A stretch of DNA of 28,824 bases from Candidatus Lloydbacteria bacterium RIFCSPLOWO2_02_FULL_54_12 (GCA_001819095.1 MHLS01000022.1:1-28824), one strand, 5' to 3'; counted from the stretch's first letter, positions 7,181-15,108 are shown. Numbers and translations: made by a program. The notes: generated by a model not told the origin, from the letters alone.

Positions 7181-7792
7181 ATGGCGACAGTGCAAAGGAA
7201 GCAATATTCACAAGTTTTGAGAGCCTACAATAGTGGAAAAACCGCAAAAGAAGTGTCCGACGGACTCGGCGTTGATATCGATGCAGTGTATTATTTTATG
7301 CGCAAACACAAGATCCCCAGAAGGAGCCTTGCTGTGCGCAATAAATTAGTGTTCGCCAAAAAGCGTCCATCGTTTTTACTGAAAAGAGTTTTGGGTAAAA
7401 ACGACGTACGGTTAAAACTTCTTGGCGTGGCGATATATTGGGCAGAAGGATATAAGTCAGATAAAGCGAAATGCGTCGACTTGGCAAATAGTGATCCCGA
7501 CATGATCCGTATTTTCATGAAGTTCCTTCGTAATGTTTGTGGCGTAGACGAAAACCGGCTCCGTGTTTTACTTTATTGTCACGATAGACAAAAAATTCCT
7601 GAGCTTATTGCCTATTGGTCCCATCTCACGAAAATATCTCCGAGACTGTTCACCAAGCCCTACGTCCCAAAACGTATCTCCTCGCCAAATCACAGAAAAA
7701 TGTCTCGCGGGTTGATACATGTCCGATACTATGATAAAAAGTTACTACAGCTTATATTAAGTTGGATTGAGGAATACAAGAAGATTGCGTAG
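7181..7792 (+). CDS. HTH protein of a WAEG/NSDP-type family
   Basis: A 203-residue basic protein. The N-terminus (SQVLRAYNSGKTAKEVSDGL, then VDIDAVYYFMRKHKIP) is a helix-turn-helix of the resolvase/transposase type. The middle carries AIYWAEGYKSD, ANSDPDMIRIF, then LRVLLYCHD, a pattern I recall from uncharacterised HTH proteins whose core may be related to LAGLIDADG-type folds; that link is inference. The C-terminus is basic and Trp/Tyr-rich. A GAGGTGG sequence near 7121-7127 is too far upstream to be a ribosome binding site. The TAG stop (7790-7792) overlaps the first six bases of tRNA-Tyr. It may be a DNA-binding regulator or a homing-type protein next to an integration site. Confidence 0.6.
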   Translation: MATVQRKQYSQVLRAYNSGKTAKEVSDGLGVDIDAVYYFMRKHKIPRRSLAVRNKLVFAKKRPSFLLKRVLGKNDVRLKLLGVAIYWAEGYKSDKAKCVDLANSDPDMIRIFMKFLRNVCGVDENRLRVLLYCHDRQKIPELIAYWSHLTKISPRLFTKPYVPKRISSPNHRKMSRGLIHVRYYDKKLLQLILSWIEEYKKIA

Positions 7793-7870
7793 GTGGCAGA
7801 GCGGTCAATTGCTCGTGACTGTAAATCACGCGCCCTATGGGCTACGCAGGTTCGAATCCTGCCCTACGCA
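7787..7870 (+). tRNA. tRNA-Tyr (GTA)
   Basis: Complete cloverleaf: acceptor GCGTAGG pairs with CCTACGC, anticodon stem CGTGA/TCACG with loop CTGTAAA giving anticodon GTA, a long class II variable arm, T-arm GCAGG TTCGAAT CCTGC, and discriminator A. CCA is not encoded. It is the probable integration site of the adjacent element: the recombinase ORF on the other strand ends inside it at 7835. Confidence 0.95.
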
Positions 7871-9430
7871 CAAGACAGGAGAGGAAGTGGCAAAAACCAC
7901 TTCTTTTCCTTTTGTAGTATGGCTTTTTGCGCGTTCGTAATCCCGATTCAGCTTCGGCATATTTGTTGCCAGGTATTCAGCCGCTAAAGTGTAGTTTGGC
8001 TTGATTCTAAGCCCGTCTTGAACGATGTTCGTAAAGATTTGAGTAAACAGTAATCGCTTCTCATCAATCGTGGCTTTCTCGTAGATTTCTTTGCTTTTGT
8101 AGGCAAGTTCGTGGATGACCAAGCGAAGCTGTTGGTACTCATCGCTCTTGTCACTCGCAAGAACCAAAGCGCTTTCTAGGCTTGATTCTTCTTCAACGCA
8201 TTCAGCGATTTTCCTCTCACAAAACTCAAGCGGGGCTTTCTCATTGATTTTGGCTTCAAAGTATTTATCTTTCTGTTTTCGTATTGAGGCAAGCAACCCA
8301 CTCAATCGAGTAATTTGAGTCTCACGCTCAAGAATGATTTGAGCATTTTCCTGTCTGATGATGTCCTCGATAACCTCTAGGACGGCGTTATTCTTTGGCG
8401 CTATCGTTTCAAAGAATCCAATAAGCTGCTCTTCCACCTTCTCCTCGCGGATGTAGGTTTTTTTCGGGCACGCGCGATACTCGCCGTGATTATTGCAGTG
8501 CCCATAAAAATGACCTTTCTGGAGCTCCCAAGTAAGCATTCCACCGCAGTGCTCGCAGTTAATTTTCGCCTTGAATAAGGAGTTGTGTTTAGTGAAGTGT
8601 GGATTTTTCATCTTTCGCTTGAGAATGTTTTGCACCCCATTGAAAGTGTCTTTGCTGATAAGCGGTTCCTGCTTACCCTGGTAGATGTCATTATTCCAGC
8701 GGATTTTGCCGTAGTAGAAGGGTTCGGAGAGCAAGAGGTGGATTCGGCTAATACCGAGTTTCTTGCCGCTCCTGGTACGCAATCCTATCTTATACAGCTC
8801 GCTCTCAAGACGAGACAGGGTGTAGTTGCTCGTGGCATACCATTCAAACATCTGACGAATACGAGGCGCTACAGTCTCATCAATGACCTGTGTTCTGCGC
8901 CCCTTCTCACCGACAGTTTTATAGCCAAGCGGGGGTTTAGTTGGAAGCCATCCTTGAGCTATCTTTTCTTTTTGTCCCTTGCGTATCTCTTCTGAAAGAT
9001 TGGCTATATATTTTTTAGCGAGCACAATCTCAATATCCCAGCGAAACTTCTCATCAGACTTCGCGCCTTTGTGGATGACGAGATTCGTTTTAACAAAGTG
9101 AACTTGTCGCTCTGGTTTCTCTTCAAGCCAGTCGTTCACAGCTAAGGCATCTTTCAGATTTCTCGTAAGTCGGTCAACTTTCTCGCAAAGGATATTTGCG
9201 ACCTTGTTTTTTTCCGTAAACTTAATCATCTCACTAAACACCTTTCTCTGTTTTGCCCCACTTGCAGATTCTGCGATTAAAAATATCTTTGCAATGTCAA
9301 ACCCCTTTCTGTCGGCATATTCCTTTAAGAGCTTCTCTTGAGACGGCAAGGAGTAGCCAGCCTCCTCTTGCTCTTTGGACGATACGCGGCAGTAAAGTAC
9401 GGCTTTATTTTTTGGTTGATTGTTGGTCAT
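7835..9430 (-). CDS. Large serine recombinase (integrase)
   Basis: A 531-residue recombinase. Residues about 8-150 form the resolvase catalytic domain, with VLYCRVSSKEQ carrying the nucleophile Ser17 and DRLTRNLKDAL later. Residues about 165-290 are the Recombinase domain (PPLGYKTVGEKG...). Next comes a zinc ribbon with C..C and a second Cys pair (CEHCGG ... HGEYRACP), then a coiled coil typical of large serine integrases (ERETQITRLSGLLASIRKQK). It would carry out integration and excision by cutting both strands through a phosphoserine link. The last residues (VGQDSNLRSP) are encoded by the antisense strand of tRNA-Tyr, so the gene's 3' end lies in the attachment site. AT-rich compared with the flanking chromosome. 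Confidence 0.9.
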   Translation of the reverse strand: MTNNQPKNKAVLYCRVSSKEQEEAGYSLPSQEKLLKEYADRKGFDIAKIFLIAESASGAKQRKVFSEMIKFTEKNKVANILCEKVDRLTRNLKDALAVNDWLEEKPERQVHFVKTNLVIHKGAKSDEKFRWDIEIVLAKKYIANLSEEIRKGQKEKIAQGWLPTKPPLGYKTVGEKGRRTQVIDETVAPRIRQMFEWYATSNYTLSRLESELYKIGLRTRSGKKLGISRIHLLLSEPFYYGKIRWNNDIYQGKQEPLISKDTFNGVQNILKRKMKNPHFTKHNSLFKAKINCEHCGGMLTWELQKGHFYGHCNNHGEYRACPKKTYIREEKVEEQLIGFFETIAPKNNAVLEVIEDIIRQENAQIILERETQITRLSGLLASIRKQKDKYFEAKINEKAPLEFCERKIAECVEEESSLESALVLASDKSDEYQQLRLVIHELAYKSKEIYEKATIDEKRLLFTQIFTNIVQDGLRIKPNYTLAAEYLATNMPKLNRDYERAKSHTTKGKEVVFATSSPVLCVGQDSNLRSP

Positions 9431-9443
9431 AAATGTTGGAATG

Positions 9444-9827
9444 TTATTTCTTGCTAAAGTGTTTAGTGATAATCACTGTTGCAAGAATCGCTATTATTAA
9501 GAGTAGTGAGAACACGATTACATTTCCATTTCCATTTACTCCCATCTGTGGCTGGACACTGCTTCCTGTCGTGGCGGTGCTGGTAGGTTGAGTCTTTAGA
9601 GCATCAAGCTCACTCTGAATCTTAGCAGCTTGAGTTTTAAGTCCCGTGTTTTCTTGTCGAAGTATTTCATTGGATTGCTGTTGCTGATTTTGGAGTATCT
9701 GATTTTGCTGCTTCAGAAAGTATGCTTGACGGCAAGATTGAAAAGCTACTTGGTCATGCGAAACACAACCAGTTTCTGGGTCATCGAATCCTTTAAGGAC
9801 TGCTTGTGAGAATGCGCTTATTGCCAT
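9444..9827 (-). CDS. Membrane-anchored coiled-coil protein of the element
   Basis: A 127-residue protein from the ATG at 9827; an in-frame upstream ATG at 9920 lies within the long hairpin (9891-10001) and is less likely. It has an N-terminal segment with two Cys (GCVSHDQVAFQSCRQ), a Gln-rich coiled coil (residues about 45-85), a Thr/Ser/Pro linker and one C-terminal transmembrane helix (VIVFSLLLIIAILATVIIT) followed by a short basic tail. This is a tail-anchored or type II-like layout. Function unknown; a holin or secretion accessory would be speculation. It lies 13 bases upstream of the recombinase start in the same direction. Confidence 0.55.
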   Translation of the reverse strand: MAISAFSQAVLKGFDDPETGCVSHDQVAFQSCRQAYFLKQQNQILQNQQQQSNEILRQENTGLKTQAAKIQSELDALKTQPTSTATTGSSVQPQMGVNGNGNVIVFSLLLIIAILATVIITKHFSKK

Positions 9828-9890
9828 AATATTTTCATCTATATAATGGCTCCCCGATAAAACCAAAAAGGGGCTCACCACATCTACCTG

Positions 9891-10001
9891 GTAGCCCACA
9901 TCCGAATGTCGCAAAGACATCCTTCAATGGCAGGTAGAGGATGAACCCCTTTCTGGATTGAAGGAAAAAAACTCTGCGACTTATATACGGATGTAGGCTA
10001 C
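9891..10001. repeat. Long imperfect inverted repeat (structured element)
   Basis: Three nested arm pairs line up symmetrically: GTAGCCCACATCCG (9891-9904) with CGGATGTAGGCTAC (9988-10001) at 13 of 14 positions; GTCGCA (9908-9913) with TGCGAC (9975-9980); CCTTCAAT (9921-9928) with ATTGAAGG (9957-9964). Further short words (CTACCTG/CAGGTAG, GGGG/CCCC) allow alternative pairings. It lies between the RepA-like gene and the coiled-coil gene. It could be a replication origin, a regulatory RNA or an untranslated leader. Confidence 0.6.
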
Positions 10002-10089
10002 TCTGCCAGTATAGCATGGTGTCATACATTGGCAAGGTCGGTTTTTAAGGTACAAATGGATTAAACATCAATCCCACAAAGCTGGCTTT

Positions 10090-11277
10090 TTAGCCATCAT
10101 CGGCAAAGATACTTTTCTGGACTTCGCTGTCGCCCCCAAGATGCCCTGTATCGCCCAAGGTGCCCTCTGTTTTAGGGTGGGCATCTTGGCTACTTGGGGC
10201 ATCTTCGGTCAAACCCCACTCCCAGCCCCCCTCGAAAGCAGATTTTCTGGGTTTGATGCCCAGCCTCTCCCGTCCACGGCGCAAAGATTTCTCACTGATT
10301 CCAGCTTCTCGTGCTTCTTTCTTTACTTCGTGCGCCTTCATTGACCCACCAGACAAGAGGTCGCGCAGAAAACCAACAGCCTCATCGGTGGCAGTATGCT
10401 CTTCGTTCGGCTCAAAGGGAGTGAGCGCCTCGTCTGCTGTAACTGTTATCGGCTCTAGCTCCCACACAATGACAGGCTGTCCGTTTTCAGCCGTAATGAC
10501 CTTATATGCGAGTCCTGTTATATCTTGTGCAAGATTATTTTTTGCGGGGAGAAACAGTCTGCGCAGAGGGTCTTGCTCGTCTTTGGTGACTACATACGCT
10601 GCACGAGCGGCAGCAACGAAAGCGAGCGAACCCATCGCTCGATACAGCGCGTTACCACTTCCGCCTTTATTTAGATGACTCACGGCGACAATCGCAATTT
10701 TGTAGCGAGCCGCAAGAGTAGATAGTGGAGCGAGTAATCCGCGCACATCAGAATTATTATGGCTGTCCGTATCACCTAGATATGCAGAAATTGGGTCAAT
10801 GACGAGTAGGCGACATTCTGGAAGAGACGATAACAGTTCTTCGAGCCTCACGATGTCCCTTTTCAAGGAAAACATACGCTGTACTGGGGTGCCTTCGTCA
10901 TCTGTTTCTTGAACGGCTTGCAATGCGTGTATGCGTGCGCAATCAGCATCTGCGGCTTCGAGACGAGGCTTGGTGGTGTCTGCAACATCGTCTTCGGCAG
11001 ACAGAAGAATTACATCGCCAATCGGGGCTTGTGAGTTATCAACGGGAAATAAGTAACCCTTAGACACAATCGCCGCCAGAGTCGTGGTCAGGAGACTTTT
11101 CCCAAGCCCTGGGTCTCCAACAATCAATGTAAGTTTTCCCAGCGCAATGCGCCCTTGCCATAGCCAGCTGATTGGCTCGGATTGAATGTCAGCGAGACGA
11201 GTAACTATAGCGTGCGACTCTTTGCGGCGTACATCCTCCTCGATTGCACTAAATTCTTTTTCCAAAAAGTCTTTCAT
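10090..11277 (-). CDS. RepA-like AAA ATPase (AAA_25), element replication
   Basis: A 395-residue RecA-fold ATPase resembling the hexameric RepA helicase of plasmids and related AAA_25 proteins. It shows Walker A GDPGLGKS (residues 54-61), a sensor-like SAEDD (93-97), Walker B LLVIDP (Asp161) and SHLNKGG with a conserved His. The C-terminal part (MKAHEVKKEAREAGISEKSL) looks like a winged-helix DNA-binding tail. It probably unwinds DNA in replication of the element. The next gene downstream on the same strand (toward lower coordinates) is the coiled-coil gene, while the zinc-finger gene lies four bases upstream, so both belong to one operon. Confidence 0.8.
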   Translation of the reverse strand: MKDFLEKEFSAIEEDVRRKESHAIVTRLADIQSEPISWLWQGRIALGKLTLIVGDPGLGKSLLTTTLAAIVSKGYLFPVDNSQAPIGDVILLSAEDDVADTTKPRLEAADADCARIHALQAVQETDDEGTPVQRMFSLKRDIVRLEELLSSLPECRLLVIDPISAYLGDTDSHNNSDVRGLLAPLSTLAARYKIAIVAVSHLNKGGSGNALYRAMGSLAFVAAARAAYVVTKDEQDPLRRLFLPAKNNLAQDITGLAYKVITAENGQPVIVWELEPITVTADEALTPFEPNEEHTATDEAVGFLRDLLSGGSMKAHEVKKEAREAGISEKSLRRGRERLGIKPRKSAFEGGWEWGLTEDAPSSQDAHPKTEGTLGDTGHLGGDSEVQKSIFADDG

Positions 11278-11281
11278 ATTT

Positions 11282-11941
11282 TTATTGTGTTAGATATTTA
11301 ATTGCCTCCCGAAACGAAAGTCCCTCCAACTCCCGCACAAAGGTGATGACATTGCCCCCTTTCTGGCACCCGAAACAGTAGAAACTGTTGTTTGCGTGGT
11401 AGATGTGGAAGGAGGGTCTTCTCTCGTTATGGAAAGGACATAAACCGAAAAAAGTTTTTCCGCCTTTGCTGAGTTTGATTCTCCGCATCGCAATATCAAC
11501 CAAAGGAACAGCAATGGCTCGTTGGATGCGCTCATCGGTGATTGCCCCATTCTTTGGTCTGTCGTTTCGCGCAAGAGCGAGCTGTCTGCGTAGGCGTACC
11601 AGATGACCTTGTGTCTCCACGAGCCTTTGCCCATCGAGATACTTCACGACTTCTCGCCAAAACCATTGGTGCTCTTTTGCGGATTGTTTTTTGATGACCA
11701 GTAGTTTTGTTTTAATACTGTTCGTGATTTTGTGTCGCACTTGCTCCCATTCCCGAATCTTGAGCGGAATAATGTTTTTCGCCTCGGGGAAAATGTCCAC
11801 CAGCTCCTTGTCGGTAAACCGCGCCCTCGAATCCTTCCACTGTTTCTCTAAGCTCAGAGCGTAATCAAGAAACTCCCAATCTGGTTCTGCATTTTCGGTC
11901 GCTTGGATAGTTTTAATTTCCATACTTGTATTAGTTAGCAT
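11282..11941 (-). CDS. CHC2 zinc-finger protein, partial primase-like
   Basis: A 219-residue protein in which the CHC2-type zinc finger of bacterial primases lies at the C-terminus: FGLCPFHNERRPSFHIY with Cys168 and His171, then FYCFGCQKGG with Cys189 and Cys192, followed by the usual AIKYL helix. In DnaG this finger is N-terminal and precedes the TOPRIM catalytic core; here no TOPRIM follows. The first 130 residues are charged and unrecognised. It may recognise primer-start sites for another primase or be a truncated gene. The ATG at 11941 overlaps the upstream stop; an in-frame ATG at 11923 is a possible alternative. Stop lies four bases before the RepA-like start. Confidence 0.7.
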   Translation of the reverse strand: MLTNTSMEIKTIQATENAEPDWEFLDYALSLEKQWKDSRARFTDKELVDIFPEAKNIIPLKIREWEQVRHKITNSIKTKLLVIKKQSAKEHQWFWREVVKYLDGQRLVETQGHLVRLRRQLALARNDRPKNGAITDERIQRAIAVPLVDIAMRRIKLSKGGKTFFGLCPFHNERRPSFHIYHANNSFYCFGCQKGGNVITFVRELEGLSFREAIKYLTQ

Positions 11942-12104
11942 CTGTCTTTTGTTTCGAGCGTAAGTTTATTCGAGCGAGCGTGATATAAATGTCCACCATG
12001 CCTTCAAGAAGCCGCTTAATTTCTTCTTCGGGCAAACCGACAAACGCACCCGTTTCTTCAAAAGGAACTCGGAGCTTCGCTAATTGTTCTGCGGTAAGCT
12101 CCAT
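11931..12104 (-). CDS. Small hypothetical protein of the element
   Basis: A 57-residue acidic helical protein (MELTAEQLAKLRVPFEETG). I chose the ATG at 12104 because it lies one base after the stop of the preceding gene; an upstream in-frame ATG would overlap that gene heavily. The 3' end overlaps the zinc-finger gene start by 11 bases, which suggests translational coupling in one operon. No known domain is recognised. Confidence 0.5.
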   Translation of the reverse strand: MELTAEQLAKLRVPFEETGAFVGLPEEEIKRLLEGMVDIYITLARINLRSKQKTDAN

Positions 12105-12105
12105 T

Positions 12106-12345
12106 TTATTTGAAAGCAAACAAACGACTTTTGAGCATTTTTTGAGTATGAAAAAGGCTCTGCACTGATACAGAGATTTCAACACCAGCCCAGTAATCGC
12201 TGATTACTTTCTCAATCCCTTCCGTGCGATGGAACAAAAAGTTTATGCGCTTCAAGTCTGCACGCTCCAAACCGACCAGTTCAAATTGGAGAGTCAATAA
12301 AAGGGTTGCTAGTCCCAAGTCACTAATTTTTTCTGTGTCTTTCAC
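12106..12345 (-). CDS. DUF5659-like small protein
   Basis: A 79-residue protein with a GTG start (preceded by TAT, so the adjacent ATG is out of frame). The pattern of DLGLATLLLTLQFELVGLER, a central basic-aromatic strand (KRINFLFHR) and a late hydrophobic helix with QSLFHTQKMLKS matches DUF5659, a small family often found in mobile elements; function unknown. It is the first gene of the minus-strand replication operon of the element after the 190-base gap. Confidence 0.55.
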   Translation of the reverse strand: MKDTEKISDLGLATLLLTLQFELVGLERADLKRINFLFHRTEGIEKVISDYWAGVEISVSVQSLFHTQKMLKSRLFAFK

Positions 12346-12467
12346 ATAGATATTCTGGCAAAGATAGTCCTTGTTTCCTTGTGTTTATTTCTTAAATTAA
12401 AAAGAAAATTGCAACAGACAAACAAACGCTTATCTGTGTTCGCCGTAAAAGTTGTCAACAAACGAAA

Positions 12468-12485
12468 GTAAACGGTTGTAAACGG
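12468..12485. repeat. Tandem direct repeat GTAAACGG
   Basis: GTAAACGG occurs at 12468-12475 and 12478-12485, spaced by one helical turn, beside an AACAAACG word. It lies in the 190-base gap upstream of the replication operon and could be a protein binding site. Two copies are too few to call iterons. Confidence 0.3.
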
Positions 12486-12486
12486 A

Positions 12487-12511
12487 CGAAAAAACCGCCG
12501 ATAATGGCGGC
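12487..12511 (-). terminator. Intrinsic terminator of the 12536-13255 gene
   Basis: On the minus strand a CCGCC/GGCGG stem with a six-base loop is followed by a run of T (plus-strand A at 12488-12494). It lies 25 bases past the stop of the 239-residue gene. Confidence 0.7.
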
Positions 12512-12535
12512 TTCTTTGAAGATATGGCTGTTGTG

Positions 12536-13255
12536 TTACTTCGCAGGATTCAAAAACTCGACTCCTTCTTTGCGCTCTATCTTCACATATTTTTTCAAGA
12601 TATTTTTGTCTTTGTCTACTCGATGATACAACCCATTATTTATTGCATTTCTTATCCTTTGAATCATTTCTGAGCGGTTAGGTTTTTTCTTTGCCCCTCC
12701 CGCAAGAAGCTTCTTATCAATCTGGGCGTATTCAATCAGTTTGTCTTCGCCGTCATCACCATAGAGAATATCGAAGATGCTGTAGTGTAAGGACTTTTTA
12801 GACTCGAAAGCTATTTTTTTGTTGTTGCAATAAAAGTCCTCACCGCGCTTCTCAATCACTTTTGAAGTAACCGCACTGCCATGCTTCGAGTTTAGCAATT
12901 TATCTTTACTCAATTTTGTTGCATCAATTTCTATGTAATAAATTGGCTTTAATTGAACCTCTGTTTTCCTGCCACCAATTTCGATGGTGTGAGTCGGTAT
13001 GTTGCCATCTTCACCCATTGTTTTGAATACCTCTGGCTTTCCTTCTGTCATACCTTCCCCATATCCAAGATATGCCTTCTTGACCAATCCTTCCCTTTGA
13101 AACTTTAGAATTATTTCCCAAAAATCCTGTTCAAGCGACACAGATAGGTCTTTGGCTGGGATATAAAGTTTATTTCTACCAAAGAGAGAGTAATATCCCT
13201 CCAACACATCTTCCGCCGATTTGATTCTTTGGTTTATTGTAGTTTCCATATCCAT
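12536..13255 (-). CDS. Hypothetical protein of the element
   Basis: A 239-residue protein that I do not recognise. It is charged and soluble, with an N-terminal helical region, a central segment rich in beta strands (QLKPIYYIEIDATKL) and a basic C-terminus that contains a possible winged-helix fold (SEMIQRIRNAINNGLYHRV). A role in DNA binding or regulation is inference from the tail and its divergent position next to the excisionase-like gene. An intrinsic terminator follows the stop. AT-rich like the rest of the element. Confidence 0.55.
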   Translation of the reverse strand: MDMETTINQRIKSAEDVLEGYYSLFGRNKLYIPAKDLSVSLEQDFWEIILKFQREGLVKKAYLGYGEGMTEGKPEVFKTMGEDGNIPTHTIEIGGRKTEVQLKPIYYIEIDATKLSKDKLLNSKHGSAVTSKVIEKRGEDFYCNNKKIAFESKKSLHYSIFDILYGDDGEDKLIEYAQIDKKLLAGGAKKKPNRSEMIQRIRNAINNGLYHRVDKDKNILKKYVKIERKEGVEFLNPAK

Positions 13256-13287
13256 AATTAAGTCATCCTAGCAGAAGTCGCCAAACC

Positions 13288-13316
13288 TTGCCAGAGCGTA
13301 AAAAATCAGTTACACT
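13288..13316 (+). promoter_or_regulatory. Sigma-70 type promoter for the excisionase-like gene
   Basis: TTGCCA (13288-13293) and TACACT (13311-13316) are separated by 17 bases. The predicted start of transcription is at or next to the ATG at 13323, so the mRNA would be leaderless. The region is divergent from the 12536-13255 gene. Confidence 0.6.
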
Positions 13317-13322
13317 GCAACA

Positions 13323-13514
13323 ATGTTACGCACGAAACAGGAAAAGTTTTTATCACTGGAAGATGCCCGTAAGATTTTGGGCGTGAGCGAGCGGTCTATG
13401 TACCGCTATATTCACGAGGGACGGCTCAAGGCATACAAAATCGGCTACTGGAAGATTAAGGAGCAGGACTTGCAGCAGTTTATTAAGCGAAGCTCTTACA
13501 AGCCTAAAAGGTAA
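13323..13514 (+). CDS. Excisionase-type helix-turn-helix protein
   Basis: A 63-residue protein of the MerR-like/excisionase (HTH_17) family: FLSLEDARKILGVSERSMYR followed by YIHEGRLKAYKIGYWKIKE. Such proteins bind DNA to direct excision or to regulate transcription. It sits in the element with the serine recombinase, so an excision role (recombination directionality factor) is plausible but not shown. The ATG lies seven bases after a -10 box, with no Shine-Dalgarno sequence. Confidence 0.8.
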   Translation: MLRTKQEKFLSLEDARKILGVSERSMYRYIHEGRLKAYKIGYWKIKEQDLQQFIKRSSYKPKR

Positions 13515-13518
13515 TTTT

Positions 13519-13578
13519 ATGACCGGAGAAGGACTATTTTGGTTGATTATCATTGGACTTATTGCCGTGTTTGAATAA
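13519..13578 (+). CDS. 19-residue hydrophobic micro-ORF
   Basis: ATG at 13519 opens a 19-codon ORF ending in TAA. It encodes a peptide that is almost all hydrophobic (GLFWLIIIGLIAVF), preceded by no obvious Shine-Dalgarno sequence. It sits in the 76-base gap between the excisionase-like gene and the surface protein gene. It could be a small membrane peptide or toxin-like peptide, or chance. Confidence 0.25.
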   Translation: MTGEGLFWLIIIGLIAVFE

Positions 13579-13590
13579 CGGCACCCGAAC

Positions 13591-15108
13591 ATGAACATGA
13601 AAATTAAGACATCCGCTCTTGCAATCTTTGTCCTCTTCTCGTTTCCGTTTGCTACATTCGCTGTTGCGCCACAAGCGATAGGCAGTGCGCCTACGATTGA
13701 TGAACTCGTTCTGCAAATAAAAGCACTACAATCGCAGGTCGCACAGCTGACCGCCGAACTGGCCGCGACGAAGAAAGAAGTTGCCATCGTCAAAGAAGAA
13801 CTGCGTATCACCAAGACGCTCAAGTTCGGAATGGCCGACGATGAAGTGAGGAAACTTCAAGAATTTTTGAGTACGATGCCAGACATTTATCCCGAAGGAT
13901 TGGTGACGGGCTATTTCGGCTCTTTGACTGAAAGGGCGGTGAAGAAATGGCAAGAAAAAAATGAGATTGAAAGCGTCGGTATTGTCGGACCGAGGACGAG
14001 AGCAAAGCTCGCCGAAATTACCACAAGCAACCCACCTGTCGGTAGCTCCTCCTCTGTAGCTCAGACTAATTCAAATGCTGGCGGTAATGGAATAGGCAAT
14101 ACGGGAAGTTCAACACCCTCTGGACTAGAGAATCGTGCAGAGAATCATCCGACAACAACCCCATCGGGTACGGTTCCTGCGACCCCAGCAATTCCCGCCG
14201 TACCCATTGGTCAAACTGGCACAACAACGGTACCGGCTACACCCGCAACTCCCGCATCACCAGTCCCCACTTCAACACCCCCGACTACTCCACCCGCCAC
14301 TCAATACACGATAACGGTTACTCAAGGCACGAATGGTACTATTTCTCCCGACACTACTTCGGTTATAAGTGGAGGAAGCCAAGCATTCGTGATTGCGCCA
14401 GCAAGCGGTTATCAGATTGGAAACTTAATTGTTGACGGCACAAATGTTACAGCTACGGGAACTTATGCTTTTACAAATGTGACGGCGACACATACAATAT
14501 CGGCGTCGTTCTCGCAGATTCAGATACCCATTCCGCTATCATTTTCTGACGATTTTAATGACGGAAATTCTGATGGGTGGATTGCCGCCATGCCTTTGTC
14601 AGGATATTCTCGAGAACCCGCTACATGGAGGGTTGAAAATCAGCAAGTGATAAATACTCCCTTACTGACCTCGGGGGATTATTATAAATTTCTTCTTAAC
14701 AATCACTCACTTTCTAACTTGTCTGCAGAAGCCAAGGTGCTATTTTACGGGTCTGGTTACGGCGGACTTACTATTTGGCATTATAATCTTGATAATTGGG
14801 TTGATATTGTAGGGTATCCAGCAAGTTTAGGTAAGGACGGAAAACCATTGATGATAATTCAGGCAGTCAATGGTTTAGTCACAGAAACAAAGTATCCTTA
14901 CATATGGTGGGGAACAGGTAATGGTGAGGGTGTGTGGACTGACATGAAAGTTATTGCTAATGGCGATACAGGTATAATTGACATCTATATTAACAATCAA
15001 CACGCCATAACACACCAGACCCAGGTTGTTCATCGCTATGGTTTCTCGGGGTTTGAGAGTGGCAACGGCGGCGGGGCGTTTGATGATTTTAAATTAGATT
15101 CAAATTGA
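13591..15108 (+). CDS. Secreted peptidoglycan-binding, repeat and lectin-like surface protein
   Basis: A 505-residue protein with a signal peptide (residues 1-23, FVLFSFPFATFAVA), a coiled coil (about 35-72), a PG_binding_1 domain (about 75-150, KLQEFLSTMP, then GYFGSLTERAVKKWQ), a low-complexity Pro/Thr/Ser linker (about 150-245), an InlB-type bacterial repeat domain (about 245-310, TVTQGTNGTISPDTT) and a C-terminal beta-sandwich resembling LamG/DUF1080 domains (about 315-505, SDDFNDGNSDGW). It would attach to the wall and present an adhesive or carbohydrate-binding domain outward. It is cargo of the integrated element or sits at its edge. The next gene overlaps its stop by four bases. Confidence 0.75.
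   Translation: MNMKIKTSALAIFVLFSFPFATFAVAPQAIGSAPTIDELVLQIKALQSQVAQLTAELAATKKEVAIVKEELRITKTLKFGMADDEVRKLQEFLSTMPDIYPEGLVTGYFGSLTERAVKKWQEKNEIESVGIVGPRTRAKLAEITTSNPPVGSSSSVAQTNSNAGGNGIGNTGSSTPSGLENRAENHPTTTPSGTVPATPAIPAVPIGQTGTTTVPATPATPASPVPTSTPPTTPPATQYTITVTQGTNGTISPDTTSVISGGSQAFVIAPASGYQIGNLIVDGTNVTATGTYAFTNVTATHTISASFSQIQIPIPLSFSDDFNDGNSDGWIAAMPLSGYSREPATWRVENQQVINTPLLTSGDYYKFLLNNHSLSNLSAEAKVLFYGSGYGGLTIWHYNLDNWVDIVGYPASLGKDGKPLMIIQAVNGLVTETKYPYIWWGTGNGEGVWTDMKVIANGDTGIIDIYINNQHAITHQTQVVHRYGFSGFESGNGGGAFDDFKLDSN

Noticed and set aside
10032..10052. AAGGTCGG followed by AAGGTAC, similar to the repeat core
   Set aside because: Only one half of the core is present and no pairing arm; it lies in the element, where no other copy occurs, so chance is more likely.
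12468..12485. GTAAACGG repeats as plasmid iterons
   Set aside because: Only two copies are present; iterons usually come in longer series.
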